Program-made: the position numbers and the translations under genes
Shown here: positions 47,966 through 60,022 of the stretch, piece after piece
Numbering within the stretch: the first letter of the stretch is position 1
Layout: every line of letters begins with the position of its first letter
The notes under the pieces: generated by a model
The model's input: the letters and a program-made list of their open reading frames with translations, nothing else
What the model was told of the DNA's origin: nothing
Databases searched by the model: none
Origin: Paragonimus westermani
Taxonomy: Eukaryota > Platyhelminthes > Trematoda > Plagiorchiida > Troglotrematidae
NCBI GenBank assembly: GCA_008508345.1
Contig: QNGE01003092.1
Span: forward strand, 1-64,000
Length of the DNA stretch: 64,000 nucleotides
Reading direction: 5' to 3'

Positions 47966-49447
47966 ACAGTACAAAGCAGTAGGGTGGAGTTGGTTTGAAC
48001 AGGTTTATCGAAAATATGTACTACTCCAGAAAACAGAGTACGAGAGTGGAAAAATTATAAAGTTGCCACAGGTTCCCAGACTATATCGTCGACATAAAGT
48101 TGACTGGCCACGTAGACGTCAGATTATTGGGGAATCAGAAGTACCTAATCACCTAGTCAGCAGTTCAGATGTCCAGCCACTATGTCAGTCGTCTTGGCGT
48201 GAACTTGTTGTTGTGTTACTAAGCTGTATGCGACCGACAATTCGCTTAATTTTTTCTATGTCCGAGTTACAAGTTAAGAAGAGGGCCAAATTTAAGTATG
48301 CAAAGTGATACAGATAGATATACGAGAGATGGGTGAAAGATACCAAGTGCTTAAACGGCGTTTGCTTTATGCTGACGAATTTCCATCGTTTTTACATTAT
48401 ATTCTCTTTATGCATTTGTGTTCACACAACAGTTCATTACTTTGTGAACTACTTTCAGGACAAACGGCAGTCTAAGCCATATGTAGCCATGGTGAGACTG
48501 AAAACAGAAACCTAGCCCACGTATGCAGGGTAAGGATGCACAACACGATCGTTACAGAATGAGGTTTCAAAAATGCTAATCCAATGAACTCGGAACAGTT
48601 AATTCTATTCGAAACTTAGAAAAAATTGAAATTTAAAACGTTTATCTGAAATTGTTTAACTTAGCGTGTTCAAAATTGTGGACGCATCGATGAGCCCTAA
48701 AAAAAACTAGACAAAGTCGAAACGTCGTACTACTAACAAATGTAAAAGTAGGCGGAAGCTAAACGATACCTTCATCTGACGGTGGGTAGTTCAAATGAAG
48801 AACAACTGATAATGGGTGAAGAAAGGACGCCTTGTTCACTGCCGCGGGGGTATCCGAGGTGTTCAATTTTCCCCTATGCCTTTCAGTTTTCTGGGAAGCA
48901 GAGAAGATTCGTGTATAAAAAATGCACATCAATCAAGTGGGTTGACAGTATACGAAATTATTATGAAAATATTCCGTCGCAGACTTATCAACACGAAATT
49001 CTCAAGTAATCTAATAACATACCATCCTGGTCATTTTCAACTGGTTTGCGAATAAGAGACAGATATAATCACACAAGATCAACGAGCTTTATCCAACGTG
49101 TAATACGATGGGGAAATACTGCTGAGTAGTATGCATTTTAAGAAGTATGCTAACAGAACAGAAATAAAGACAATCAGTTACAACGGAAGATAGGGAAGCA
49201 CGTATTCTAAACAGGTAAGCCAGTCCAATCCAAGAGTAATTATTAAGAACCAATAGGTAATGCTGGTAATCTGCGTATACACATCTACGTATCAGCGTAT
49301 ATACATGCGGCCAAATGATCTGGCCTTTAATTAACACATTAAAAACAGCCCATCATACACAAAAACGAAATGACACTTCACAAGCAATCGTACTATGCCG
49401 TTCAGTATTGTACTTGTGAATCTGTCCAGTGGCGTCAATGAGTGGAA

Positions 49448-49570
49448 GTGTCTGGTACCCGTTTGTCGTTGTCTGTATAATATAGGTAACTGGCATGCTC
49501 TGTTTCTGACTGACTAGAGTGAACGAGATGTTAACGTACTGTTGTATAACACGCAGCTCCTCCAATGAGT
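49448..49570 (+). repeat. Penelope 3' repeat remnant (left arm)
   Basis: GTCTGTATAATATAGG, GGCATGCTC, CTGACTAGAGTGAACGAGA and TGTTAACGTACTGT follow the order of 36470-36560. The hammerhead core is damaged (CTGACTA, CGAGA). Mirror at 61896-62018. Confidence 0.6.
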
Positions 49571-49726
49571 AGTACAGTGCACACATTCGGGAACTAAAGG
49601 GCAGGTCGCAACCGCAGAAAACGAGGAACTAGAAGTGACGATTGGAACAACGATAATGTACTGCTGCACAGTGTGTGTCCGGGATGTTGTGCAGGTAAGT
49701 CTTTCACGTTGTAACATTGATTTTAG

Positions 49727-49987
49727 ATGTTGGAAGATTTGGCGTTGAACCGGACGGCCTGGAGGAATACGGTTCGGGCGGGAGTCCGAAAGTTCAACGA
49801 GCAGTTGTTGCGTGGTCGCTAGCGGAAGCGTGCGGTACGCAAGGGAACCATTGGTGCCATAGGTCGCGGTGACGTGACTATATGGCGTTGCGATGTGTGC
49901 GGCCGCAAATGCGCTGGCCGTTTAGGGCTAGTAGGTCACCAACGTACTCATAGTACACCGTCAGCGAAGAGGCGGCGAGTACGTTAG
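49727..49987 (+). pseudogene. RTE-like LINE C-terminus with C2H2 finger (left arm)
   Basis: The frame of 87 codons has one TAG at codon 32. It reads LALNRTAWRNTVRAGVRKF, then a C2H2 finger CDVCGRKCAGRLGLVGHQRTH split as C-x2-C...H-x3-H, and a basic end. Flatworm RTE-like ORFs end in this way (from memory of the family). Upstream, 49695-49726 is flanked by GTAAGT and TTTTAG and would join an open frame as a 32-bp intron. Mirror at 61479-61739, minus. Confidence 0.6.
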
Positions 49988-50146
49988 GCTCAGGTAGGTC
50001 ATATCAGTATATCCATTCTACTTCTGTTAATGACTGCATCGGCCAACATCCTGGTCATTGGCAATTAATCCGCTCTTCTTTTCAGAAACTTGAGCATCTG
50101 TGGTCTTCTATCCATTCTTTTCTTCGGCTTTGTCGGTGTATTGTAT

Positions 50147-50566
50147 GATGAATGATCTGCCTGGCTTTTCATAGTCCAATGATAACTTTGCTTTTCATCC
50201 TTATCTTCTCTGGCATGCACTAACCTGCACTCCTATACTGCAACGCTTCTTGTATTACACTCCAGAAATCTTTCTTCCTAGTTTAGATCTCGTCATTATA
50301 GCCTCTCTCTGATTAGTTTCCGAGAGATAGGGGTTTCCTTTCCTTATTAGCCAATCAACTGGCTAACCAGCATTCGCCGGCTGGACAGAAAGGCCCCACT
50401 GGCACACCTCCCAGTCTTATTCCTTCGGGTTTACACTGGATATGTGGTGTGTTGGTGGAACTGCAATTGGTGCAGCGCAAGCCAATTACAGTGATGGCTA
50501 AGCGCAGGCGTCCTTTGGCTTCGGTCACTGTGACAGGCTAATCCGAATCGGATGCCGCCAACCGTG
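50147..50566 (+). repeat. 415-bp dispersed repeat, copy 2 (left arm)
   Basis: Nearly collinear with 42049-42463 with scattered substitutions. Its mirror lies at 60900-61319. Confidence 0.8.
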
Positions 50567-51443
50567 GATACACGTCAGCCATGTAAATATGTGTACGCAA
50601 TCGTCACCCTACGTTATCACATAACCCCTAAGGGATTTCATGCAATAAATAACTTCACATGCCAAGTGTCTTTTGCGATCACAAAAATACCGCAACTATG
50701 TCCTCTTTCTACTCTGATAATCAAGTATAACAAACAGTTAACATAAGGCGTGTGGGAAAGAGATGAAGGTGTAACATGCTCGTGAATAAAGTCTCACACA
50801 CAAAAACTCATAACAGTCCCCGCGGAAATGATCAACCCGAAATGACGACTAACAAAAATGACAGGTACCATCTAATGACAGCGAGATTGAGCAGATTTGC
50901 CACCGGTCATATTCTGGGTTAGCTTAGTTACCTTTCGATGTTCTTGAGCACAAGGTGACGACACTTAACTAACATGGGCACTACAGCCAGACGTCCTGTA
51001 CATGTACCCAATGTGATGAAAAGTAAAATGAGGGTGAAAATCGACCACATGAGAAGTTGACGAAAGTGACGCGGTGTCAGTCACAGAGACAAATAAAGTC
51101 TCAACTTGCGTGTGGAGGACTAGTGGTTAGGTGTCTGTGACGTAGTTCGACCGAAATGGAATAGTCTGGTCTCGTGGTTGATTATACCAGTCTGGTTGAA
51201 GTCAGCCCCGATCATCGAGCATGTGCACCAATTATGATTGTTTCTTGTGTGATGTATGTGTTCGTATCTAGTAAGTTGTCTCTGATCTCACAACCAAACA
51301 TTCAACGGTTAAGTGGACGAGATGCATTCCGATTGGCTCGAACTCGTGAGTTAAAGAAGGAAATGAAAACCAATCAGTCAAAGTAGTGAAAATAAAATCA
51401 GCGAGTGGATTAGCTGCACAAGTGAACAACAGGTAATTCGTAC

Positions 51444-51598
51444 ATGTTTTTTCGGTTCAATTGTATCACAATCCAAATCAGAGTCGTCAGCTTCATGAGT
51501 AATTTGTGGGGTCATGTCCGACTGTGATAAGGTCAGATTTACAGCTTTGGCCAACTCCGCATCCCCGTCAACTTCCACAGTCATGTACGAAGTTCGAC
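51444..51598 (-). pseudogene. THOC5: Second copy of THOC5 exon 9 (left arm)
   Basis: Reverse-complement copy of the exon at 59868-60022, with the same TTCGCAG acceptor and the same encoded peptide (start [17 protein letters not shown], then an acidic DDSDLDCD run). It is on the opposite strand from THOC5 exons 1-8, so it cannot be spliced to them in this arrangement. It is either an allele on a reversed contig or a true inverted duplicate. Confidence 0.8.
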
Positions 51599-52349
51599 CT
51601 GCGAAATGAAGGAGGAGGAAACTGAGAAGGGAGTCTGAATCGATCGGATATAGCAAATTAATCGAAAGCTAGGGAGGAACACCAACAAATGTTATCCCTA
51701 ATGCAAAAGGGGTTACGGAACGAAAAACACCCATATGAATTTTGATCACGTGATACGAAACACGTTTTAAACTCATTAACCGAAACGTGTGCCGGGGATG
51801 ATCAGGAGGGGAGCAAGACTGTCAAATACTCAAAAATACTTTCCTGTAAACAAGAAGCCTATTTTGCTAATAGCCATTCAAACAGTGTGTATGAGTATAC
51901 AGAATGCGTGTGGTTTACAGGTTGCAAATTATAAATCACATAGATCCAGTAAATGAATGTTTGGCAGTCGAGTCTAATATGAGGTATCACGCAATCGCAT
52001 TAATAGCACTACAACAGGGCGTACGTTACACCGCCACAGAACGAAGTTATCTGCCCCGACAGAGGAATAGGGGTTTCGGACAGCGTACCGTTTGCGGGAC
52101 ATGTAAACCGTGCCGCGTGTAGATATCATCAGTCTCCGCCAACCAATATTAAGGTCTGGTTAAGGTATACGAAACACCGGGATGATCACCGGCCCAGGCA
52201 ATACGCGTTGCAACAAACCCATTCGTCTTGGACTCTCTAGTTGGCAGGTCTATCACACAAGATCCGCCTTCCCTGAGGTGACTTAAAATGACTGAACTAC
52301 TTCCATCTCAACCTCCTGCAGGGTGTATTGGACATCATGAGTGGATGGA

Positions 52350-52685
52350 CTCAATCGGGAGTGGGTACAAGCCAAAGTGCTGATCACCGGCGTCTAATAG
52401 AGTGCTCGGCTGCTTTGCGCGTTAGGTTACTCTTGAACCAATGACTTTCAGTAGGACCTACCAAGTCAGCTCCTTTTTAGGCTCGAGCAATCGGGGAGGA
52501 CCTCATCGTCATAACTATGAACCTGTCAGCATATTAACAATTATGAATGCCCTCTCAGACTAGTCGCTTAACTCTCCGGCCAATGTGTCAGCGCTCGACT
52601 TCTCCTTCATATTACGATCTATCACACCATAACAAATGATCAATTATTCTCTACCTGATGATCCTCTGCCCCTCATTCTCGTCTA
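52350..52685. repeat. 336-bp segment present only in the left arm
   Basis: The left arm reads ...GTGGATGGA, then this segment, then TGGATAAAC...; the right arm reads GTGGATGGAGTGGATAAAC. TGGA therefore flanks the segment, and the other arm keeps two TGGA copies with one G between. I see no terminal inverted repeats or coding. Confidence 0.8.
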
Positions 52686-52689
52686 TGGA

Positions 52690-53270
52690 TAAACAAGAGT
52701 TGTACATTTGCAGCTCGGGACAAGAGTTATCCAGAAGGACAGCAGACCAAATATTAAGCTGATACCCTTACTTCGCGAACACAAACTCTCAATTGCCAAT
52801 GTGACAACATTTGGCTTACCGAGATATGTCAACAAAAACCACTGCACCTACACTGGAGACATTCACCGTCAATATCAGCTGCCTTGTTGAAACATGGCAG
52901 CGTAGCACTTCATTTTCAAGCTCCATAGGTCATCCCATTCATAAGCGTACAGTGTGCAGTTATCTGGCGTGCGTGCGACTCAAGCCACTGTTCAAGTCAG
53001 TGTTGGAATTACCGAGAAAGTGCTGCTCAACTGGGTACCCGTCAAAAGCGTCTTTCGACTGTCGGACGTGAAGGTAGGGTTAGAGCACCGGAAGGCTCCC
53101 ATCATGAACGCTGTCTGTTTATTGTTGCAGCATACGCTCCCGCAAACTTTAGTTTAGACGCACTCAGAGAGGAGTTTTGTTATCAGTTCACTGACGTTCT
53201 GCACATCGCACGACGCACGGATAATATGGTTGTAGCTAAAAACTTCAAGGCCCATAGTCAGACAAGGTGT
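52690..53270 (+). pseudogene. Decayed RTE-like APE endonuclease (left arm)
   Basis: Fragments in two or three frames read [19 protein letters not shown], then [17 protein letters not shown], then [20 protein letters not shown] and [13 protein letters not shown]. This is the order of the RTE-like endonuclease (C-L-F-I-V-S-A-Y-A-P-T followed by D-I-V-V-x-G-D-x-N-A). The catalytic GDxN is replaced. The mirrored copy is at 58530-59110, minus. Confidence 0.65.
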
Positions 53271-53666
53271 GAGACCTAGGAAGACAGCATTCTTACGGCA
53301 TTCGTCCAGCAGATAACAGTAACCATTCTTTACAGCTTTGAGCAGATAATGTTCTGTTTCTGGCTATTTCTATTTTTCGGCGTTATAGACGTTAGTGCGC
53401 TACTTGACGACCTCCACCACTAAGTCATTCATCGATAATCATTGACAACAAAATCGCCAGCCATCGATGGAGTGGCTGTTTCCAAAATAAAGTCAAACTG
53501 TAGCGCCTGTGTAGATTCCCATCATACCGTGACAAGTGTCAAATACGCCCTGTGTTTCGGGGGGTCACTTCAATGTTGAACACAAATTGATGCATTTAAA
53601 CTAGTATGGACAACTCAACGATTGCCACAGCGCGCTTCCCTTTAGTTTAGGATTTCAGCACCGGAC

Positions 53667-53667
53667 N
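53667..53667. other. N: assembly gap at the repeat-arm boundary
   Basis: A single N separates the end of left-arm homology from unrelated sequence. An LTR-like end follows it. A contig junction is the natural reading. Confidence 0.7.
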
Positions 53668-53700
53668 TCTGTAACAATTGGTGTCGCGGACTCTTGGATC
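53668..53700 (+). repeat. LTR end plus primer-binding-site-like sequence
   Basis: CTGTAACA followed by ATTGGTGTCGCGGACT resembles the LTR end and primer site of the Gypsy element at 38141-38168 (CGTAACA, ATTGGCGACGG). Only this edge is visible; no gag follows. Confidence 0.45.
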
Positions 53701-54212
53701 CTCAACTAGACACGTATGGTAAGCAGATTTCTGTCTCGAGCACAGCCGTCCGTTTCTTGGGGGCCAGTCTGATTGTCACTGCTTTTTTGAGCTTCCCACG
53801 GGTTGCGTAAACAGAGGTGTATGAGTGGAGCGATGTGGTGGCATAGGAAGTGTGGCGCAGTAATCGATAGGGTTGTAGGCTTTTAAGTTTTCTTTTCACC
53901 TCAACTTTCTCTTTTTCATTCGCAATCTGCGGCATCCCGAGTTGCATTACTTCTAGTTATAGTTAAGCTTTGATTCATTTTCACTCATTCATTCGATCGT
54001 ACACCCCTATTATCTGACGCGGCATACGCCGCCTGCTGCTAACAAGGCTTGTCAGTGGATGCTAGAAGTCATGTACTACTTGGTATTCATTGTTAAGCGT
54101 TTGTGCTTATGAAAAGTGTTGATCCATTCACATCTTGTCTAAGTGCGTCTGTGTTGATGTTACGCCCTTATGTTTTGATCATGTTCTTTATTTTAAGCCA
54201 ACTGAGTGTGTG

Positions 54213-57200
54213 ATGAATTCTGAGGTACGTTGTCCTGTTCCCCAACCTCTCACATTTCCAATTCTTAGGAGCAAGATGTTAGAAACTTAAACTCCTTTTA
54301 CTGGGAAGAATCAAGCGTACAACTCAGTGGTGCAACGGAGGATTTGAATATCTTCAAACAGCATTGCAATGCTCTACGTGAATGTGTTTGTACAGCGTGG
54401 AAGAACAAAAAATCTGGTGAAAAGGTAAGCTGTTGTGGTTTCATCTCCGCTGATTGGGCCTTTTTTTGAGATAAATTCCTCCACTTTTGCGTCGTTGCTC
54501 ATTTCTATCAAAGAATTGAATCGTAAAACCCAGTTTCGTGTCCGTAAGGCTCGACAACGTACGGCAGAGGTAGGTGCACCTATGCTATGTTTTGTAACTG
54601 TCAGCAAAAATTGGGTGTGGATAAGTTACATTTGAGTTTACAAAACCTTCTCTACGAAGTGGCTCATTTGGAAAACGAGATCAAAACCTGTTTGGAGTTC
54701 AAGTATTTTCTCGTCATCTGTTACTTAACCTTTCTAGTTCGCGGCATGAAAAATTAAAACTCATTCCCATACAAGAGTTCTGCCAAGTCACGGGACGAAC
54801 TGTAAGCTTGGCTGAAATTCCGACCGACTTTTGTTTTCATCAATCGTTTGTTCTGCAGCCATCCAATGTTTCTACTCACGAAGGTACACTGGAACGATTG
54901 TATTGGGAATTGGAGCAGCGGAAAGAGTATACGACATATTTCTCGCATTTTTTTTTGTTTTCCCTATCATAGGTTGTCTAATTCTGTTCAAAAATTGCAA
55001 CAAGCCGTTGAAGCAGCCGGGCAGAAACTTGATCGAAAAAGAGAATACTTATCTAGTTTCGGACCTAAGTTGAAGGAGTTGATTGAAGTTTGTTCCGAAA
55101 TGTTTCTTCCCGAATTGCTTGCTAGAACACCCTGCAAGTTCAAGAAGTGATGGATCTACCATTTACGAAAGAAGAGGAACAATATGATCTTGCTCTCATT
55201 CTTCCTTCTCCGCTGTATATCCTCTATGCTCACTTGAAATCCTACATATCGATGTCCGGTAAGCTCGATGTCATTATTTGTGTGTGATCTTGGTGATAAT
55301 ATACCACTGAAACCCAAACGTGCTTTTGAAAGGCTTCATATAGTTCACAGAGCTGCTCTCGGGAACTGTCTGTGTAGGCAAGATGTGTCTGAGAAGTGTA
55401 TCAACATCTTGGAAGCAATTTTCTCTAAGTCTTTGGACCGGGATAAGGCTTCTTCATATCGTGATTACATTCTGTTAACAGTTTCGCAAGTTTGGGTGTT
55501 TCGTTTTGTTCCATGACTTCTACAATTGGGTATTCTGAAGTGTGTTGAAAACGCGTTTGACGAAGTTGACCAATTTGTTGAAAACCAGTAACCACTATTT
55601 AGGGTTGATAGCAAAACAAAGCAACTGTTCGAATGTCATGCTGTTAAGTACCTATTAATATTTTGATAGAATGAGCCTCATTATTGCGGATCAAAACAGA
55701 TTAAGTAAAATTGAGGATGAGCAAGTCAGCCACATCCGACAAAGCATAAGTTACAAGACATCGTGAATACTCGTTGACACAGGAGTATTCTACCGGTACC
55801 GTCTTGCCCACTACTCGGGTTGTATTGACTATTTGAGATGCATAAGGAAAGCCAGCCTTTAAGCTGTGACATGGTAAGTTTGTCGCATTATGCGGTAGCT
55901 CAATGATCCGCCATCATCAACAGCAATGCATCACTGTGGCAGATGCTGTTATTTACCCGTTATACAGCTTAACCGACCGCTCGCAAAGCATGGCGTGGCA
56001 GAAGTGAGTTGGCACTCATGAGATGTGTTCAAACCAGCGAGACACGTGGGACAACATCGCGTGGGTCGACAGAGTCTGTCTTTTCCGAAGACACGTCAAA
56101 AACGGACATTCTGTGAGCGTCTTCCGCTCGAGTGTGTCAGGTTTTGCAACCGCATGAGGCTATTTCTGCACAGTTTTTGCATGCACTCGGTCTTTCACGG
56201 AAAGACTGAGGTCATGCGCGCGTCGCCTATGATGTAGTTTGACAGACGCCATCCGTGCTTTAGTTATAAGGTTTATGATCAGGTATTCCAACTATGTTGC
56301 AGCTCTCAAGGTACAGAACTTCTCAGATATCTTCAAGGGATCACGGTGAAGGATGGAAGCGCGCACAAAGTCCTGCCAGCCTTACAATAATACTTTGATG
56401 TTAGAGGGTTCAAAAGTCATATTGTAATGATGAACTGATCCCTGTTATCTGTCTAAGACGTTCTAGGATCCCCACGAACCTCCATAGATTAGACCAATGT
56501 GGTCTGTCTACTTTTGTTGTCGAAGTCGTGTTTGGGAACATTTCCGTGTCATTATACTCACCGTCGCCCACTCTAAGGTTTCGTCCACTGAAATATTGCA
56601 CAGAAACGAGTAGCTAGGTGACCTTGCTGTACACCACCTAAATGCTGAAGGACAGAGCTGTTGTGGACACATTCCCACTGTTGCAGATGGTCAATTTAAT
56701 TTTATCCTATCGTCTGCTTACTTGTCTTACCAGCTGTTGGTGGTCTGGATAAATTGGATCAACAGGTTTCTGCTCCCTGATTGGTTGATTGTCAGGCTGG
56801 TCATATGGTTAACATGTCACATTCGTTTTGGTCACCTTCTGAGTGGCAGAAAATCCAATGTACGCTCCAAAATCCCGTGTTCTGCACTGCTGGTATGGTT
56901 ATAATTGGAGCCAATTCTCCATAAGCTCTATCCCAACCCAACCGCTTACTGGAAATTGCCTTCAAGATGTTGATGTACCTCTCGGACACATCTTTCTTTG
57001 ATAAGCGATCCGGGACTGCGGCTGTGTCAAGTAAATCGGGAGCTCTTCTGATGTCCATATTGCTAATTATTGTTGACTTTTATGAATGGCGATGTGTTTG
57101 AAGGGGACGCAGCCAAAACAAGGGAGAAATCTAGCTTATTCTTCGCGGCTATTTTGTTCATACTTGACACTTAATTTGCGATGTACAGTGACTGCAATGA

Positions 57201-60022
57201 GCTTCAGTGCAGCATGAAACAGGTTACTTCCTTGGCGTTTTGCACATGGGGTGCACTAACCCGTTTTGAATGTGGGCAATAATGGTAGTCAAACCCCAGC
57301 CGTGTGGAACGACTCCATTGACCTAGAGCTTTAGAGAAGAGCTGTCAATTCTCTAACCAAGGCTGGACACCCATCTGTGAAAGAAGCACGAGTTCATCTG
57401 TATTGGACCTTTTAAGAACTTCCCCTCAAATGAGAATCCTGCCTTTAGGGACAGAGTAATGTCAACAAGCCAATGCACACAGATGTCTGAAGGAATACTC
57501 AGCGACGCAGCTGGTCAGCCGAATCGCTAAAATGCACAGCACAGCTTCATAAACATTGCTGCAGGTTATAGCTATATTCACCAGCTCCTTCATCTCCGCC
57601 TGATTTGTTGCCTGTCTCTCGGATGGGATGGAAAGGCCTCCTGCAGCTTTCGATAGCAGCTGCTTGTTCCATCTTGGTAGAACGTTGTCTCCACCACGTG
57701 TCGCATTCCTCTATTGGTGACTGATATATTCCTTACTCGTCCAGAAAACAGGATGAACGCAGACCGCATGCGTTTTAGATCACTGTTTGTTTCAATGTCA
57801 ACATCACGTGCCTGATGCACTCGACCTCATATCAAGCCAGAGCGAGAATAACACACATCGGTCCAAACCAATCACAGTGAGGGTCAGCGCGATCGATAAT
57901 GCTGTCTATTCATGTGGTGTCTGTTATAGCCCCCAACAACTTTCTCGCTAATATTCTGGGCGTCATAAGTGTTGCTACCTATGCTTCAAGTTATTAGTCT
58001 TACCAGCTGAGTTGTACCCTCTGCCGGATGGATTATCAGGGCGAGCGTCACGAAATTCGATTAACCACGTAGAAACCGAGCGTTTGGCAGCTGAATGAAC
58101 GGCGGTACCACAATTGGCATTACACTCCGTGCAGTCCGGTGCTGAAATCCTAAACTAAAGGGAAGCGCGCTGTGGCAATCGTTGAGTTGTCCATACTAGT
58201 TTAAATGCATCAATTTGTGTTCAACATTGAAGTGACCCCCCGAAACACAGGGCGTATTTGACACTTGTCACGGTATGATGGGAATCTACACAGGCGCTAC
58301 AGTTTGACTTTATTTTGGAAACAGCCACTCCATCGATGGCTGGCGATTTTGTTGTCAATGATTATCGATGAATGACTTAGTGGTGGAGGTCGTCAAGTAG
58401 CGCACTAACGTCTATAACGCCGAAAAATAGAAATAGCCAGAAACAGAACATTATCTGCTCAAAGCTGTAAAGAATGGTTACTGTTATCTGCTGGACGAAT
58501 GCCGTAAGAATGCTGTCTTCCTAGGTCTCACACCTTGTCTGACTATGGGCCTTGAAGTTTTTAGCTACAACCATATTATCCGTGCGTCGTGCGATGTGCA
58601 GAACGTCAGTGAACTGATAACAAAACTCCTCTCTGAGTGCGTCTAAACTAAAGTTTGCGGGAGCGTATGCTGCAACAATAAACAGACAGCGTTCATGATG
58701 GGAGCCTTCCGGTGCTCTAACCCTACCTTCACGTCCGACAGTCGAAAGACGCTTTTGACGGGTACCCAGTTGAGCAGCACTTTCTCGGTAATTCCAACAC
58801 TGACTTGAACAGTGGCTTGAGTCGCACGCACGCCAGATAACTGCACACTGTACGCTTATGAATGGGATGACCTATGGAGCTTGAAAATGAAGTGCTACGC
58901 TGCCATGTTTCAACAAGGCAGCTGATATTGACGGTGAATGTCTCCAGTGTAGGTGCAGTGGTTTTTTGTTGACATATCTTGGTAAGCCAAATGTTGTCAC
59001 ATTGGCAATTGAGAGTTTGTGTTCGTGAAGTAAGGGTATCAGCTTAATATTTGGTCTGCTGTCCTTCTGGATAACTCTTGTCCCGAGCTGCAAATGTGCA
59101 ACTCTTGTTTATCCACTCCATCCACTCATGATGTCCAATACATCCTGCAGGAGGTTGAGATGGAAGTAGCTCAGTCATTTTAAGGTACCTCAGGGAAGGC
59201 GGATCTTGTGTGATAGACCTGCCAACTAGAGAGTCCAAGACGAATGGGTTTGTTGCAACGCGTATTGCCTGGGCCGGTGATCATCCCGGTGTTTCGTATA
59301 CCTTAACCAGACCTTAATATTGGTTGGCGGAGACTGATGATATCTACACGCGGCACGGTTTGCATGTCCCGCAAACGGTACGCTGTCCGAAACCCCTATT
59401 CCTCTGTCGGGGCAGATAACTTCGTTCTGTGGCGGTGTAACGTACGCCCTGTTGTAGTGCTATTAATGCGATTGCGTTATACCTCATATTAGACTCGACT
59501 GCCAAACATTCATTTACTGGATCTATGTGATTTATATTTTACAACCTGTAAACCACACTCATTCTGTATACTCATACACACTGTTTGAATGGCTATTAGC
59601 AAAATAGGCTTCTTGTTTACAGGAAAGTATTTTTGAGTATTTGACAGTCTTGCTCCCTTCCTGATCATCCCCGGCACACGTTTCGGTTAATGAGTTTAAA
59701 ACGTGTTTCGTATCACGTGATCAAAATTCATATGGGTGTTTTTCGTTCCGTAACCCCTTTTGCATTAGGGATAACATTTGTTGGTGTTCCTCCCTAGCTT
59801 TCGATTAATTTGCTATATCCGATCGATTCAGACTCCCTTCTCAGTTTCCTCCTCCTTCATTTCGCAGGTCGAACTTCGTACATGACTGTGGAAGTTGACG
59901 GGGATGCGGAGTTGGCCAAAGCTGTAAATCTGACCTTATCACAGTCGGACATGACCCCACAAATTACTCATGAAGCTGACGACTCTGATTTGGATTGTGA
60001 TACAATTGAACCGAAAAAACAT
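54213..60022 (+). CDS. THOC5: THOC5, THO complex subunit 5 (N-terminal 300 codons, 9 exons)
   Basis: THOC5 is a nuclear subunit of THO/TREX, which couples transcription to mRNA export. Predicted coding exons: 54213-54224, 54269-54424, 54471-54569, 54605-54702, 54738-54801, 54859-54926, 54973-55087, 55126-55258, 59868-60022. Every intron is GT-AG and all phases agree, giving 900 nt. Introns 1-7 are 35-57 bp; intron 8 is 4609 bp and full of repeats. Recognition rests on [31 protein letters not shown] with CLEF (about 100-121), [13 protein letters not shown] (about 154-166), [22 protein letters not shown] and the acidic stretch in exon 9, all in THOC5 order. Intron 5 (57 bp) has no stop in frame and could be retained. 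The start ATG leads a 12-nt coding exon and is tentative. The exon 9 donor is uncertain. The C-terminal half is not on this strand within the window. Confidence 0.88.
55259..58133. other. Intron 8 of THOC5 outside the repeat arms
   Basis: Holds two diverged copies of one unknown repeat: plus strand about 55340-55500 and minus strand about 56890-57030 (shared DVSE...INIL.AI.SK.L..D.A peptide). The rest has no recognised gene. Confidence 0.5.
58530..59110 (-). pseudogene. Decayed RTE-like APE endonuclease (right arm)
   Basis: Mirror of 52690-53270, lying in THOC5 intron 8 antisense to the gene. It has the same disrupted motifs. Confidence 0.65.

Larger units (their letters stand above)
47466..53666. 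repeat. Left arm of a >5.8-kb inverted repeat
   Basis: Reverse complement of 58134-64000. Long identical frames occur throughout (for example 50552-50746 with 60720-60914). Differences are scattered single bases, denser around 51780-52290, plus one about 335-bp length difference at 52350-52685. Homology ends at 53666, directly before the N at 53667. On the left the arm is cut only by the window end of its partner; the THOC5 exon at 44837-45167 suggests it continues. Confidence 0.95.

Noticed and set aside
51118..51165. Possible tRNA-like boxes in the left arm
   Set aside because: A CTAGTGGTTAG and a GTTCGACC are close together, but spacing is too short for a tRNA.
53702..53947. 81-codon minus frame just upstream of THOC5, rich in Lys and Glu at its start
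   Set aside because: Looks faintly gene-like and divergent from THOC5, but no homologue or splice partner recognised and it sits beside an LTR edge and a gap.
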